In this document: piece by piece, positions 1 through 6,394 of the stretch | How positions within the stretch are numbered: position 1 is the first letter of the stretch | Layout of the letters: every line of letters starts with the position of its first letter | Assembly: GCA_050741255.1 (NCBI GenBank) | Contig: JBOIEQ010000104.1 | Span: forward strand, 1 to 15,462 | DNA length: 15,462 bases | DNA from: CAZXNF01 sp050741255 | GTDB lineage: Bacteria > Pseudomonadota > Gammaproteobacteria > Burkholderiales > SG8-41 | Direction of reading: 5' to 3' | Notes under the pieces: generated by a model | Database searches by the model: none | The model's input: only the letters and a program-made list of their open reading frames with translations | Told to the model about the DNA's origin: nothing | Position numbers and translations under genes: made by a program

Positions 1-411
1 GTCGTCGGCGGACTGCTCGGCAGCATGGTCGGCAGCGGCAACGGGCGTGTCGCCGCCGGCGCCGCGGGCGCCGCGATCGGCGCGATGGCCGGCAATGCGA
101 TCGGCAACGAGCGCACGGCGGCCGCCCAGCCGGTACAGCGCTGCCGCACGGTCGATGCCGGACGCGACGTCGTCAAGGGCTACCATGTCGTGTACCGCTA
201 CAACGGCCGCGACGTGGCGACCACCCTGCCCTACGATCCCGGCCGCACGGTGCGCGTCGGCACCGGCATCCTCGACGACGGCGCGTATGGCGGCGACTAT
301 CGCAACCCCGGCAACACCGCGAGCCGGAGCGATTACGACTACGGCCCGGCGCCGCGCTACGACTACACGGGCGCGACGATGTCGCCGAACACGCCGTACT
401 ACAGTTACTAG
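1..411 (+). CDS. Glycine-zipper 2TM-type envelope protein, 5' end outside the window
   Basis: The reading frame is open from base 1 and stops with TAG at 409-411, so about 136 C-terminal residues are visible and the true start lies upstream. The visible N-terminal part is a Gly/Ala-rich glycine zipper with repeated small-residue spacing (GGLLGSMVGSG, then AAGAAGAAIGAMAGNAIG). This is typical of the Rick_17kDa_Anti / SlyB-like 2TM family, which are usually outer-membrane lipoproteins. After the zipper comes a domain with one Cys (QRCRTVD) and the stretch KGYHVVYRYNGRD, a pattern often seen in these proteins. The C-terminal tail is Tyr/Asp/Pro-rich and low in complexity (YDYGPAPRYDY), ending in PYYSY. 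An internal ATG at 25 sits inside the zipper and is an unlikely start. The family is known to influence envelope integrity; the specific role here cannot be read from sequence. Confidence 0.8.
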   Translation, partial: VVGGLLGSMVGSGNGRVAAGAAGAAIGAMAGNAIGNERTAAAQPVQRCRTVDAGRDVVKGYHVVYRYNGRDVATTLPYDPGRTVRVGTGILDDGAYGGDYRNPGNTASRSDYDYGPAPRYDYTGATMSPNTPYYSY

Positions 412-425
412 GAGATCGTTTGCCG

Positions 426-448
426 CCCGGGTGCCGGAAGCGCCCGGG
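426..448 (+). terminator. Possible terminator hairpin after the glycine-zipper gene
   Basis: Bases 426-434 and 440-448 form a 9-bp stem (eight Watson-Crick pairs and one U-G wobble) around the 5-nt loop CGGAA, starting 14 bases after the stop codon. No U-run follows, so it is a stem-loop of terminator type at best, and it could also act as an RNA 3'-end stabiliser. Confidence 0.35.
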
Positions 449-496
449 AGATTGGCACACGAATTAGCGGCCCCGGTCGTTACATCAACCGGACGA

Positions 497-520
497 ATGT
501 GATAACGCAAGACCTGACCC
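497..520 (+). repeat. Left copy of a 24-bp inverted repeat (ATGTGATAA...GACCTGACCC)
   Basis: The copy begins ATGTGATAA and ends AAGACCTGACCC. The minus strand at 2009-1986 carries the same sequence, with 22 of 24 positions identical; the mismatches are at repeat positions 10 and 12. The two copies face each other and bound about 1.5 kb. In my recollection, TGATAATG-AAGACCTGACCCC-type motifs recur in betaproteobacterial genomes next to small transposase genes, but no transposase lies here. The link to a mobile element is inference. Confidence 0.7.
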
Positions 521-583
521 TGAGTCTCGTGACCCTGAGTCTCTGTGACCCTGAGTCTCTGCTTTGACCCTGAGTCTCTGCTT
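515..583 (+). repeat. Tandem array of four TGACCCTGAGTCTC units
   Basis: The 14-bp unit TGACCCTGAGTCTC occurs exactly at 515-528, 530-543, 546-559 and 565-578, with start-to-start spacing of 15, 16 and 19 bases. The last two copies are part of an exact 19-bp direct tandem repeat (546-564 and 565-583). The first unit overlaps the inner end of the left inverted repeat, so the array seems to have grown out of that end by slippage or repeated insertion. There is no coding frame through it and no spacer pattern of a CRISPR array. Confidence 0.9.
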
Positions 584-685
584 GAAGGCCGCTGCGGGAC
601 GTCGGGAAAACACGCATTGCCGTTTCGCCAAAGATAGTGCTTAAATTCCTATAACCTGTCCGGGCTGGCCATCAGGAGGAAGGCC

Positions 686-868
686 ATGACGCACTTTGCA
701 AGCTTCGTTTGGAGTGCGGCGATGAAACAGCCGGACGTGCGCGTGAAGCTCGATGCCCTCGGGCTGGGCCTGTGGACTGAGTCGCCGGAGTATTTCGGCG
801 CGCTGATCAAGAGTGAATACGACAAGTAAGGCAAGGTGGCCCGCGAGATCAATCTGGTGCCGAAGTAA
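686..868 (+). pseudogene. C-terminal remnant of a TctC/Bug receptor with an internal stop codon
   Basis: Translation from the ATG at 686 gives a recognisable C-terminal end of a tripartite tricarboxylate transporter receptor. It contains MKQPDVRVKLDALGL, then SPEYFGALIKSEYDK, an in-frame TAA at 827-829, then GKVAREINLVPK and a second TAA at 866-868. Intact family members have an aromatic residue where the first TAA lies; the downstream receptor reads EYERWGKV at the same place. About 250 N-terminal residues, including the signal peptide and ligand-binding lobes, are missing. AGGAGGA at 674-680 precedes the ATG at good ribosome-binding distance, so a 47-residue peptide could be made, but function is unlikely. 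It differs widely from the intact receptor 27 bases downstream, so it is not a recent duplicate of that gene. Confidence 0.8.
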
Positions 869-894
869 AAATGAGCACACCCGGAGGAGACATT

Positions 895-1857
895 ATGCAA
901 CGCTTGCTGGTTTCGCTGGTCTTGTCGCTCGCCTTCGTCGCGGTACCGGGCGTGGCGGCGGATTTTCCCGATAAATCGGTGCGCCTGATCGTGCCTTTCC
1001 CGCCGGGCGGCGGCACCGATACGCTGGGGCGCGTGCTCGGTGCAAAGCTGGCTGAACTGTGGGGGCAGCAGGTCATCATCGACAATCGGGGCGGCGCGCA
1101 AGGCAATATCGGCACGGCGCTGGGTGCGAAGGCAGCGCCTGATGGTTACGTGCTCACACTCGCCCACCAGGGTGCGCTGACCATCAACCCGCATCTCTAC
1201 AGCAATCCCGGCTACGACACGCTGCGCGATTTTGCCGGCGTCTCGCTCGCCACCGAGATGGCTTTCATTCTTGTCGTCCACCCTTCGCTGCCGGCGCACA
1301 GCATGAAGGAACTCGCCGCGCTGGCAAAACAAAACCCCGGCAAGCTGACTTATGCGTCGTCTTCCTCGGGGCCGCAGATGGCGGGCGAGCTATACCGGCT
1401 GACGACCAAAACCAGCATGCTGCACATACCTTACAAGGGCGGCGGACCGGCAACCATAGATCTGCTCGCGGGCCATGTCGCCATCATGTTCGCCAATCCG
1501 ACGGCGACGGTGCCGCACATCAAGGCCGGCAAGCTGCGTGCCCTCGGCGTGATGGACGACAAGCGCAACGAAGCGCTGCCCAACGTGCCGACTGCGATCG
1601 AGGCCGGCTATCCGGAGCTGGGCAAAATTATCGAGTGGTACGGCATCGCGGTGCCTGCTGCGACGCCTCCGGCGCTGGTGGCAAAGCTGAATACGGACGT
1701 CGTGCGCGCGATCAAATCGCCCGACGTGAGCCAGCGTCTGCAGAGCATAGGCCAGACGCCGGTGACGAGCACTTCTGAAAAATTTGCCGAGCACATCCGC
1801 GCCGAGTACGAGCGCTGGGGCAAGGTCGTCAAAGCGTCCGGAGCGAAAGCCGATTAA
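895..1857 (+). CDS. Bug/TctC-family tripartite tricarboxylate transporter substrate-binding protein
   Basis: This 320-residue periplasmic solute receptor has the usual family length. It starts with a Sec signal peptide (MQRLLVSLVLSLAFVAVPGVAA, probable cleavage after VAA). Family hallmarks follow: the N-lobe stretch VRLIVPFPPGGGTDTLGR, a DNRGGAQGNIGT loop that usually contacts the ligand carboxylate, and HIPYKGGGPATIDLLAG in the C-lobe. The ATG at 895 is preferred to the in-frame ATG at 871 because GGAGGA at 883-888 is a well-placed ribosome-binding site and because it begins exactly at a signal peptide. These receptors bind carboxylates or similar small molecules for TctAB permeases. No tctA or tctB lies in the window, as is common for the expanded Bug families of Burkholderiales. 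The substrate is unknown. It lies between two gene remnants inside the inverted-repeat-bounded patch. Confidence 0.93.
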   Translation: MQRLLVSLVLSLAFVAVPGVAADFPDKSVRLIVPFPPGGGTDTLGRVLGAKLAELWGQQVIIDNRGGAQGNIGTALGAKAAPDGYVLTLAHQGALTINPHLYSNPGYDTLRDFAGVSLATEMAFILVVHPSLPAHSMKELAALAKQNPGKLTYASSSSGPQMAGELYRLTTKTSMLHIPYKGGGPATIDLLAGHVAIMFANPTATVPHIKAGKLRALGVMDDKRNEALPNVPTAIEAGYPELGKIIEWYGIAVPAATPPALVAKLNTDVVRAIKSPDVSQRLQSIGQTPVTSTSEKFAEHIRAEYERWGKVVKASGAKAD

Positions 1858-1874
1858 GTAATACCCCGGTCATC

Positions 1875-1983
1875 TCAGTCCGCTGACTCCACGTCCAAGC
1901 GTACTGCTATCCCTGCCCAGATCCGGTGACACCGCTGGATACCGTTTCAAGACCAGGGGGTCATGGCCGGGAATCACGTGCGA
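1875..1983 (-). pseudogene. C-terminal scrap of an MBL-fold (lactonase-like) hydrolase, frameshifted
   Basis: Read on the minus strand from 1983, the sequence translates as SHVIPGHDPLVLKRYPAVS, then PDL. After a one-base shift it continues in another frame as GIAVRLDVESAD and stops with TGA at 1877-1875. A VPGHDP-(V/L)-(M/L)-x-RYPA block followed by EGIAVRLD is the C-terminal end I associate with MBL-fold N-acyl homoserine lactonase-family proteins. Seeing both halves in order across a single-base shift makes chance unlikely. Nothing upstream of SHVIP belongs to the family: the frame runs directly into the right inverted repeat at 1985. The gene is therefore reduced to about 36 codons, with its 5' part deleted at the repeat boundary. 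The original function is inferred from this scrap only. Confidence 0.6.
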
Positions 1984-1984
1984 T

Positions 1985-2009
1985 GGGGTCAGGTCTTTCA
2001 TTATCACAT
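1985..2009 (-). repeat. Right copy of the inverted repeat (ATGTGATAA...GACCTGACCCC on the minus strand)
   Basis: On the plus strand this reads GGGGTCAGGTCTTT then CATTATCACAT. Its reverse complement matches 497-520 at 22 of 24 positions. The conserved MBL-fold fragment starts within a base or two of its inner end, so the repeat marks a breakpoint. The 85 bases between here and the clsB stop (2010-2095) show no recognisable gene or clear terminator. Confidence 0.7.
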
Positions 2010-2095
2010 GACCCGCCGCTGTGACTGCAGACCTGCTGGTGTTTCTACAATCCCTGACCAGTCCATAATTTTCGCTCGTATCGATCAGCCAACGG

Positions 2096-3274
2096 TCATT
2101 CAAACTCATTGGTCCGCGCATACCCGCTCATCCCCGTCATCACCCGCGCCAGCCCGTAGAACAGCCACATCAGCACCCGCGTCACCCAGGACTGGCGGCG
2201 CCAGTCGCGGCGCTCGAGGCGGGTGGCGCCCGCCTGCAGCGCGATGTCGAGGCTCGCGTGCAGTTCGCCGGCGAAGCCCGCGTCGTCCACCACGATGTTG
2301 GCCTCGCGCGCGAGCAGCAGGCTGAAGGGGTCGATGTTGGAGGAGCCGACGGTGGCCCAGGCGCCGTCGATGACGGCCACCTTCGCGTGCAGGAAGCTCT
2401 TGTGGTACTCGTGGATCTCGATGCCCCAGCGCAGGAACGAGCCGTAGAGCGCACGCGAGGCGTAGTGCATGATCAGGTATTCGATGCGCCCCTGCAGCAG
2501 CAGCACCACGCGCACGCCACGCTTCGCCGCTTCGCGCAGCGCGCGCCGGAAGTGCCGCCCCGGAAAGAAATAGGCGCACGCGATCACGATCTCGCGCTGC
2601 GCGCCGGCGATGGCGGCGAGGTAGGCGTCCTCGATGTCGCTGCGGTGGCGGAAGCTGTCGCGGACGACGAAGGCCGCGCGCTGGGCGCCCGCCGCCGCCG
2701 TGACCGGCGCCGCGGCCGGTTCGTACGCCGTGCGCCGGCCGAACTGCGTCCACAGCACCATCTGCCACAGGCGTACCACCTCGGCGTGCATGTCCGCCAG
2801 CAGCGGGCCCTCGACGCGCACGGCGTAGTCGTAGCGCGGCGGGGTCTGCCGCGGCGTGTCCATGTCGTCGATGACGTTGATGCCGCCGACGAAGCCCACG
2901 CGCCCGTCGATCACCGCGAGCTTGCGGTGCAACCGGCGCAGGCGGCTGCGGCGCAGCGTGAGCGGAGAAATCTTGGGCCGGAAGATAAAGGCCCGGACGC
3001 CGCCCTTCTCCAGCAGGTCCAGCAATTCAGGCCAGTGATACGCGTGCGAACCGAAGCCGTCGATCAGCACGTGCACGGCGACGCCGCGCCGAGCGGCGCG
3101 CGTCAGCGCGGCAGCGATGCGCCGTCCCGTGGCATCGTCCGCGAAGATGTAGGTTTCGAGGAAAACTTCGGTCGTGGCGGCATCGAGCGCGGCCTCCAGC
3201 GCGGGAAAATACTCGACGCCATTCGTGAGCAGCGTCAGCCGGTGGCCCGGCACACAGGCGGCGCCCGGCTTCAC
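2096..3274 (-). CDS. clsB: Cardiolipin synthase B (two-HKD phospholipase D family)
   Basis: This 392-residue enzyme of the phospholipase D superfamily has the ClsB layout. It carries two HxKx4D motifs, at residues 116-123 (HRKLAVID) and 296-303 (HAKVAVID), each followed by the G(S/G)xN element (GGINV and GSSNID). There is no N-terminal double transmembrane hairpin as in ClsA, only short hydrophobic stretches near the C-terminus (around 363-381). ClsB enzymes make cardiolipin at the inner membrane from phosphatidylglycerol and can also use other phosphatidyl donors. The start is GTG at 3274: GTGA overlaps the TGA stop of the upstream phosphatase-family gene by four bases, indicating translational coupling. 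The N-terminal HRLTLLTNGVEYFPALEAAL aligns with the usual beginning of the family. It is the last gene of the minus-strand run. Confidence 0.93.
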   Translation of the reverse strand: MKPGAACVPGHRLTLLTNGVEYFPALEAALDAATTEVFLETYIFADDATGRRIAAALTRAARRGVAVHVLIDGFGSHAYHWPELLDLLEKGGVRAFIFRPKISPLTLRRSRLRRLHRKLAVIDGRVGFVGGINVIDDMDTPRQTPPRYDYAVRVEGPLLADMHAEVVRLWQMVLWTQFGRRTAYEPAAAPVTAAAGAQRAAFVVRDSFRHRSDIEDAYLAAIAGAQREIVIACAYFFPGRHFRRALREAAKRGVRVVLLLQGRIEYLIMHYASRALYGSFLRWGIEIHEYHKSFLHAKVAVIDGAWATVGSSNIDPFSLLLAREANIVVDDAGFAGELHASLDIALQAGATRLERRDWRRQSWVTRVLMWLFYGLARVMTGMSGYARTNEFE

Positions 3275-4017
3275 AGGCGTTCGAGCGTGGAGGCGAGTGC
3301 CGCGTGGTCGGACATGCGCCGTCCCCGGTAGACCTGCGCGCTCTTCACGCCGAAGCCGCGCACGTAGATGCGGTCGAGCCGGAACAAGGGCAGCACCGAC
3401 GGAAAGCTGCGCGCGGGCACGCCGCGCCGGGTCAGCTCGAAGACTTCATGCAGGCCGAGCGGATGCGCGAGGTGGCGCGCGGCCTGCTCCCGCCAGTCGT
3501 TGAAATCGCCCGCCACCACCAGCGGCGCGCCCGCCGGCACCAGCCGCTCGATGCGCTCGCGCAATGCCCACAGCTGCTGGCTGCGCCCGCGACCGTGCAG
3601 CGCCAAGTGCACGCACACCGCGTGCAGCAGCTGGTCCCAGCCCGGCACCGCGATCTCGCAATGCAGGAGTCCGCGGCTCTCGAAGCGGTGCGTGGAGACG
3701 TCCTCGTTGTCCCAGCGCACGATCGGGTAGCGTGACAGGATGGCGTTGCCGTGGTGCCCGTGGTCGTACGCCGCGTTCTGCCCGTAGGCGAAGTCGCTCC
3801 ACATGCTGTCGGCGAGGAATTCGTACTGCGGCGCTTCCGGCCAGGTCTTGAAGCGCGAGGCGCCGCGGTGATGCAGGCCCTGCACCTCCTGCAGGAACAC
3901 GAGATCGGCGTTCAGCGTGCGCAGGCGCTCGCGCAGCTCGTGGATGACCAGCCGTCCGTTGAAGAGCGAAAGGCCCTTGTGGATATTGTAGGTGGCGACG
4001 CGTAGCGCGTTGGTCAT
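3271..4017 (-). CDS. Endonuclease/exonuclease/phosphatase-family protein, YbhP-like
   Basis: The 248-residue protein has the complete EEP fold signature in order: ATYNIHKG with Asn11, the metal-binding Glu44 in FLQEVQ, HHGNAILSRYP (residues 88-98), His137 in CVHLALHGRGR, GDFNDW (170-175, with Asp171 and Asn173), LDRIYVRG (214-221) and the catalytic SDHAAL (236-241). The family cleaves phosphodiester bonds in nucleic acids, phosphoinositides or sphingomyelin. The substrate here is unknown, but E. coli ybhP also precedes clsB, suggesting a phospholipid-linked role. The ATG at 4017 overlaps the upstream TGA as ATGA, and the stop overlaps the clsB start as GTGA. The frame stays open well upstream, but that extension is Arg/Pro-rich antisense-type sequence inside the previous gene and is rejected. 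No signal peptide is seen. Confidence 0.9.
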   Translation of the reverse strand: MTNALRVATYNIHKGLSLFNGRLVIHELRERLRTLNADLVFLQEVQGLHHRGASRFKTWPEAPQYEFLADSMWSDFAYGQNAAYDHGHHGNAILSRYPIVRWDNEDVSTHRFESRGLLHCEIAVPGWDQLLHAVCVHLALHGRGRSQQLWALRERIERLVPAGAPLVVAGDFNDWREQAARHLAHPLGLHEVFELTRRGVPARSFPSVLPLFRLDRIYVRGFGVKSAQVYRGRRMSDHAALASTLERL

Positions 4018-4613
4018 CGGTCGGGCCTGGCGGCGGGGGGGGCCGCCCCGGAGGCGGCCGCCGCACCATGGCGTTTGTGCATTTCGGCGGCGAGCGCGGC
4101 GAGTTGCCGGCGCACGTCGCGGCGCACCAGTGCGCTGCCGATCAGGGGCGGCACCCAGAAGCCGGGCTCGATCTGCGCGCTGTAGTGCACGCTGACTCCC
4201 GCCGGCGCCGGTACGAGCCGCCACTCGCCCTGCATGCGCCGCAGGCTGCCGCCCGCCTCCTGGAAGCGCAGGCTTTCCATCGGCGTCGCCTCGACGGCCA
4301 GCACCACGTCGATGTCGAAATGGACGAACGCGAAGCCGGCGCGCCCGCGCTGCGCGACGCGCAACGGCTCGCCGGCCGCGCTGACGACGCGGCTCGCTTC
4401 GAGGTCGGGTACGAATTCGGCCAGGTGGTCGTAATCGGTGAGCACGGCCCACACGGTGGCGATGTCGGCGCCCACGCTGAAGGTGGCGCTGATCTGGAAC
4501 ACCCCGTGTTCCCGCACCACCTCTACCCGTAGAGAGGGCTCCGCGTCAGTGGAAGTGGCGGGGGCGGCGGAAGCAGCGAACGTCGGCAGCACGGACAGCG
4601 CGGCGCACGCCAT
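4014..4613 (-). CDS. SRPBCC/START-like (polyketide cyclase/dehydrase-type) exported protein
   Basis: The 199-residue product starts with a short hydrophobic Ala-rich leader (MACAALSVLPTFAASAAPA) that looks like a signal peptide, possibly with a lipid-free signal cleavage site near residue 18. Residues 38-180 fit the SRPBCC/START-like ligand-binding fold: FSVGADIATVWAVLTDYDHL is the standard first helix region, then FVPDLEASRVV and GEWRLVPAPAGVSVHYSAQI, ending with a C-terminal helix (RRDVRRQLAALAAEM). These domains bind hydrophobic ligands such as lipids or quinones; no catalytic residues can be assigned. A TTG directly upstream (4616) is an alternative start. The gene begins 72 bases after nadA and its stop overlaps the next start (ATGA), so it belongs with the EEP-clsB pair. 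A periplasmic lipid-binding role is inference. Confidence 0.8.
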   Translation of the reverse strand: MACAALSVLPTFAASAAPATSTDAEPSLRVEVVREHGVFQISATFSVGADIATVWAVLTDYDHLAEFVPDLEASRVVSAAGEPLRVAQRGRAGFAFVHFDIDVVLAVEATPMESLRFQEAGGSLRRMQGEWRLVPAPAGVSVHYSAQIEPGFWVPPLIGSALVRRDVRRQLAALAAEMHKRHGAAAASGAAPPAARPDR

Positions 4614-4685
4614 CAATCCCTTCGCGGCCGCCGCGAGGCGCCCTCCACGCCCGATTACCGCCGTATCGATACCGGCGTCGCCTGC

Positions 4686-5789
4686 CTACAGGGCGAGCAT
4701 GCGCTCGAGCGCCACGCGCGCCAGCGCAGCCTCGTGTTCTGGCACACTGATGCGGTTGACCACCCGCCCGGCGACGAGATTCTCCAGCGCCCAGGCCAGA
4801 TGCTGCGGATCGATGCGCGCCATGGTCGAGCACATGCACACGGTGGGCGCCATGAACTGCACGGTCTTGCCCTGCGGCTTGTACTGCTCGGCGATGCGGT
4901 TGACGAGGTTCAGCTCCGTGCCGACCAGCCAGCGCGTGCCGGGCGGGCTCGCGGCGATCGTCTTGATGATGAAGTCCGTCGAGCCGACGTAGTCCGAGAG
5001 CTTGCACACCTCGAAGTTGCACTCCGGGTGGCTGATCACCTGCCCGCTCGGATTCTGCGCGCGCCAGCGCAGGATATGGTCGGCCTGGAACATCTGGTGC
5101 ACAGAGCAGTGCCCCTTCCACAGCAGAATCTTCGCCATCTTGATCTGCTGCGGCGTGAGCCCGCCCATGGGCTCGTCCGGGTCCCACACGAGCATTTCCG
5201 AGAGCGGGATGTCCATCAGGTAGCCGGTCCAGCGGCCGAGATGCTGGTCGGGGAAGAACAGCACTTTCTCGCGCCGCGCGAAGGACCACTCCAGCACCCT
5301 GGTCGCATTGGACGAGGTGCACACGATGCCGCCGTGCTCGCCGCAGAAGGCCTTCAGGTCGGCGGCGGAGTTGATGTAGGTGACGGGCGTGATGTGCTCT
5401 TCGGGATCCAGCACCTCGGAGATCTCCTGCCACGCGCGCTCGACCTTGGCGAGGTTCGCCATGTCGGCCATCGAGCAACCGGCGGAGAGATCGGGCAGGA
5501 TCGCCACCTGCTCGGGCTTGGACAGGATGTCGGCCACCTCGGCCATGAAGTGCACGCCGCAGAACACGATGTTCTGCGCATCCGTTCCGGCCGCCAGCCG
5601 TGACAGCTGCAGCGAATCGCCGGTGAGATCGGCATGCTTGTAGACGTCGGGCCGCTGGTAGTGGTGGCCGAGGATGACCGCGCGGTCGCCGAGCTGCTTG
5701 CGGGCGGCGACGATGCGCGCGTCGCAGGCCGTGTCGGCCAGCGGCTTGAAGCGGTCGAAAGCGATGGGGGCGGCGATAACTTCTGCCAT
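4686..5789 (-). CDS. nadA: Quinolinate synthase A
   Basis: The 367-residue protein matches full-length NadA, the [4Fe-4S] enzyme that condenses iminoaspartate with dihydroxyacetone phosphate to form quinolinate for NAD synthesis. Visible signatures are ILGHHYQRPDVYKHAD (39-54), the first cluster ligand in LSAGCSMADM (Cys105), TYINSAADLKAFCGEHGGI, CTSSNATRVLEW (157-168), the second ligand in WKGHCSVHQMF (Cys228), HPECNFEVC, and the third in APTVCMCSTMARI (Cys320, with Cys318 next to it). The ATG at 5789 begins just before the usual short N-terminal helix. A 150-base gap separates it from nudB, so it may have its own promoter, though none is clear. nadB and nadC are not adjacent in the window; a small SRPBCC gene follows instead. 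Confidence 0.96.
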   Translation of the reverse strand: MAEVIAAPIAFDRFKPLADTACDARIVAARKQLGDRAVILGHHYQRPDVYKHADLTGDSLQLSRLAAGTDAQNIVFCGVHFMAEVADILSKPEQVAILPDLSAGCSMADMANLAKVERAWQEISEVLDPEEHITPVTYINSAADLKAFCGEHGGIVCTSSNATRVLEWSFARREKVLFFPDQHLGRWTGYLMDIPLSEMLVWDPDEPMGGLTPQQIKMAKILLWKGHCSVHQMFQADHILRWRAQNPSGQVISHPECNFEVCKLSDYVGSTDFIIKTIAASPPGTRWLVGTELNLVNRIAEQYKPQGKTVQFMAPTVCMCSTMARIDPQHLAWALENLVAGRVVNRISVPEHEAALARVALERMLAL

Positions 5790-5914
5790 GGCGGAATCCG
5801 TCCTCTCTGTCCTGATACGTTCTCGGCGCCCCCTGCGGGGTGCGAAACATTACCACACTATGACAGCGATTCCTGCCCGGGATTCCGGACCTGCGCCGTA
5901 GGAAGACATGGGCG

Positions 5915-5928
5915 CCGCCGCGCGGCGG
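5915..5928 (-). terminator. Weak GC-rich hairpin between nudB and nadA
   Basis: A perfect 14-bp palindrome (CCGCCGC/GCGGCGG) lies 12 bases beyond the nudB stop. The minus-strand RNA would form a stem of about 5 bp with a GCGC loop, followed by CGCCCATGTCTTCC, which has no real U-run. It could weaken read-through from nudB into nadA, but the support is slight. Confidence 0.25.
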
Positions 5929-5939
5929 GCCTTGGTTAC

Positions 5940-6389
5940 TTATATGCCGACTCGGTTGGGCAAATCAAGTATCGCGTCGCGATTGCTCCACGAAAACACT
6001 TTATCCGCCGCCCGGTCCAGGGGCAGCCACTGCCAGGCCAGGTGCTCGCCCGGCGCGATGGTCACCGCCTGCGCGGCCGGCAGTTCGAGGCTGAACACGT
6101 GCTCGGTGTTGTGCGTCACGCCGTCCGGATACCGGTGCCGCCAGTGCGGGTAAATCTCGTAGCGGTTCGTTTTACGCCAGTCGCGCACGGGGAAGCGCCC
6201 GGCGTCGAGCCCCGTCTCCTCGCGCACTTCGCGCAGCAGGGTTTCCCGCAGGGTTTCCCCCGGGTCCTGGCTGCCCGTCACCGACTGCCAGTAGCCGGGA
6301 CGGTCGGCGCGCTCCAGCAGCAGCACCTGGAAATCCGGCGCCGGCGTGTGGATCAACGCCAGCACCGAAACGGGAATCTTGTCGCCCAT
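5940..6389 (-). CDS. nudB: Dihydroneopterin triphosphate diphosphatase (Nudix, NudB)
   Basis: The 149-residue Nudix hydrolase is close to E. coli NudB in length (about 150). A perfect Nudix box GX5EX7REUXEEXGU spans residues 39-61 (Gly39, Glu45, Arg53-Glu54, Glu57-Glu58, Gly60). The start KIPVSVLALIHTP, the segment LLLERADRPGYWQSVTGSQ and the later TNRYEIYPHWRHRYPDGV with NTEHVF are typical NudB features. The enzyme removes pyrophosphate from 7,8-dihydroneopterin triphosphate, an early step of folate synthesis, in the cytoplasm. The ATG at 6389 is five bases after the barstar stop. NudB commonly follows aspS in betaproteobacteria; here two RNase-related genes are inserted between them. Stop TAA at 5942-5940. 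Confidence 0.93.
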   Translation of the reverse strand: MGDKIPVSVLALIHTPAPDFQVLLLERADRPGYWQSVTGSQDPGETLRETLLREVREETGLDAGRFPVRDWRKTNRYEIYPHWRHRYPDGVTHNTEHVFSLELPAAQAVTIAPGEHLAWQWLPLDRAADKVFSWSNRDAILDLPNRVGI

Positions 6390-6394
6390 CGTTC

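Noticed and set aside
25..411. The internal ATG at 25 as the start of the first gene
   Set aside because: The glycine-zipper pattern continues in frame upstream of it to base 1, so the gene is cut by the window edge.
515..583. CRISPR array
   Set aside because: The gaps between the 14-bp units are only 1-5 bases, with no spacers of normal length and no cas genes nearby.
871..894. The ATG at 871 as the start of the intact TctC receptor
   Set aside because: It would place MSTPGGDI before the signal peptide and would encode the ribosome-binding site GGAGGA as protein; the ATG at 895 fits both better.
2010..2095. A small gene or further fragment between the right inverted repeat and clsB
   Set aside because: Neither strand gives a recognisable protein or a start with a ribosome-binding site.
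4018..4452. N-terminal extension of the EEP-family gene by an upstream in-frame start
   Set aside because: The extension overlaps the SRPBCC gene almost entirely and is Arg/Pro-rich. The ATG at 4017 gives the conserved TYNIHKG start and an ATGA overlap.
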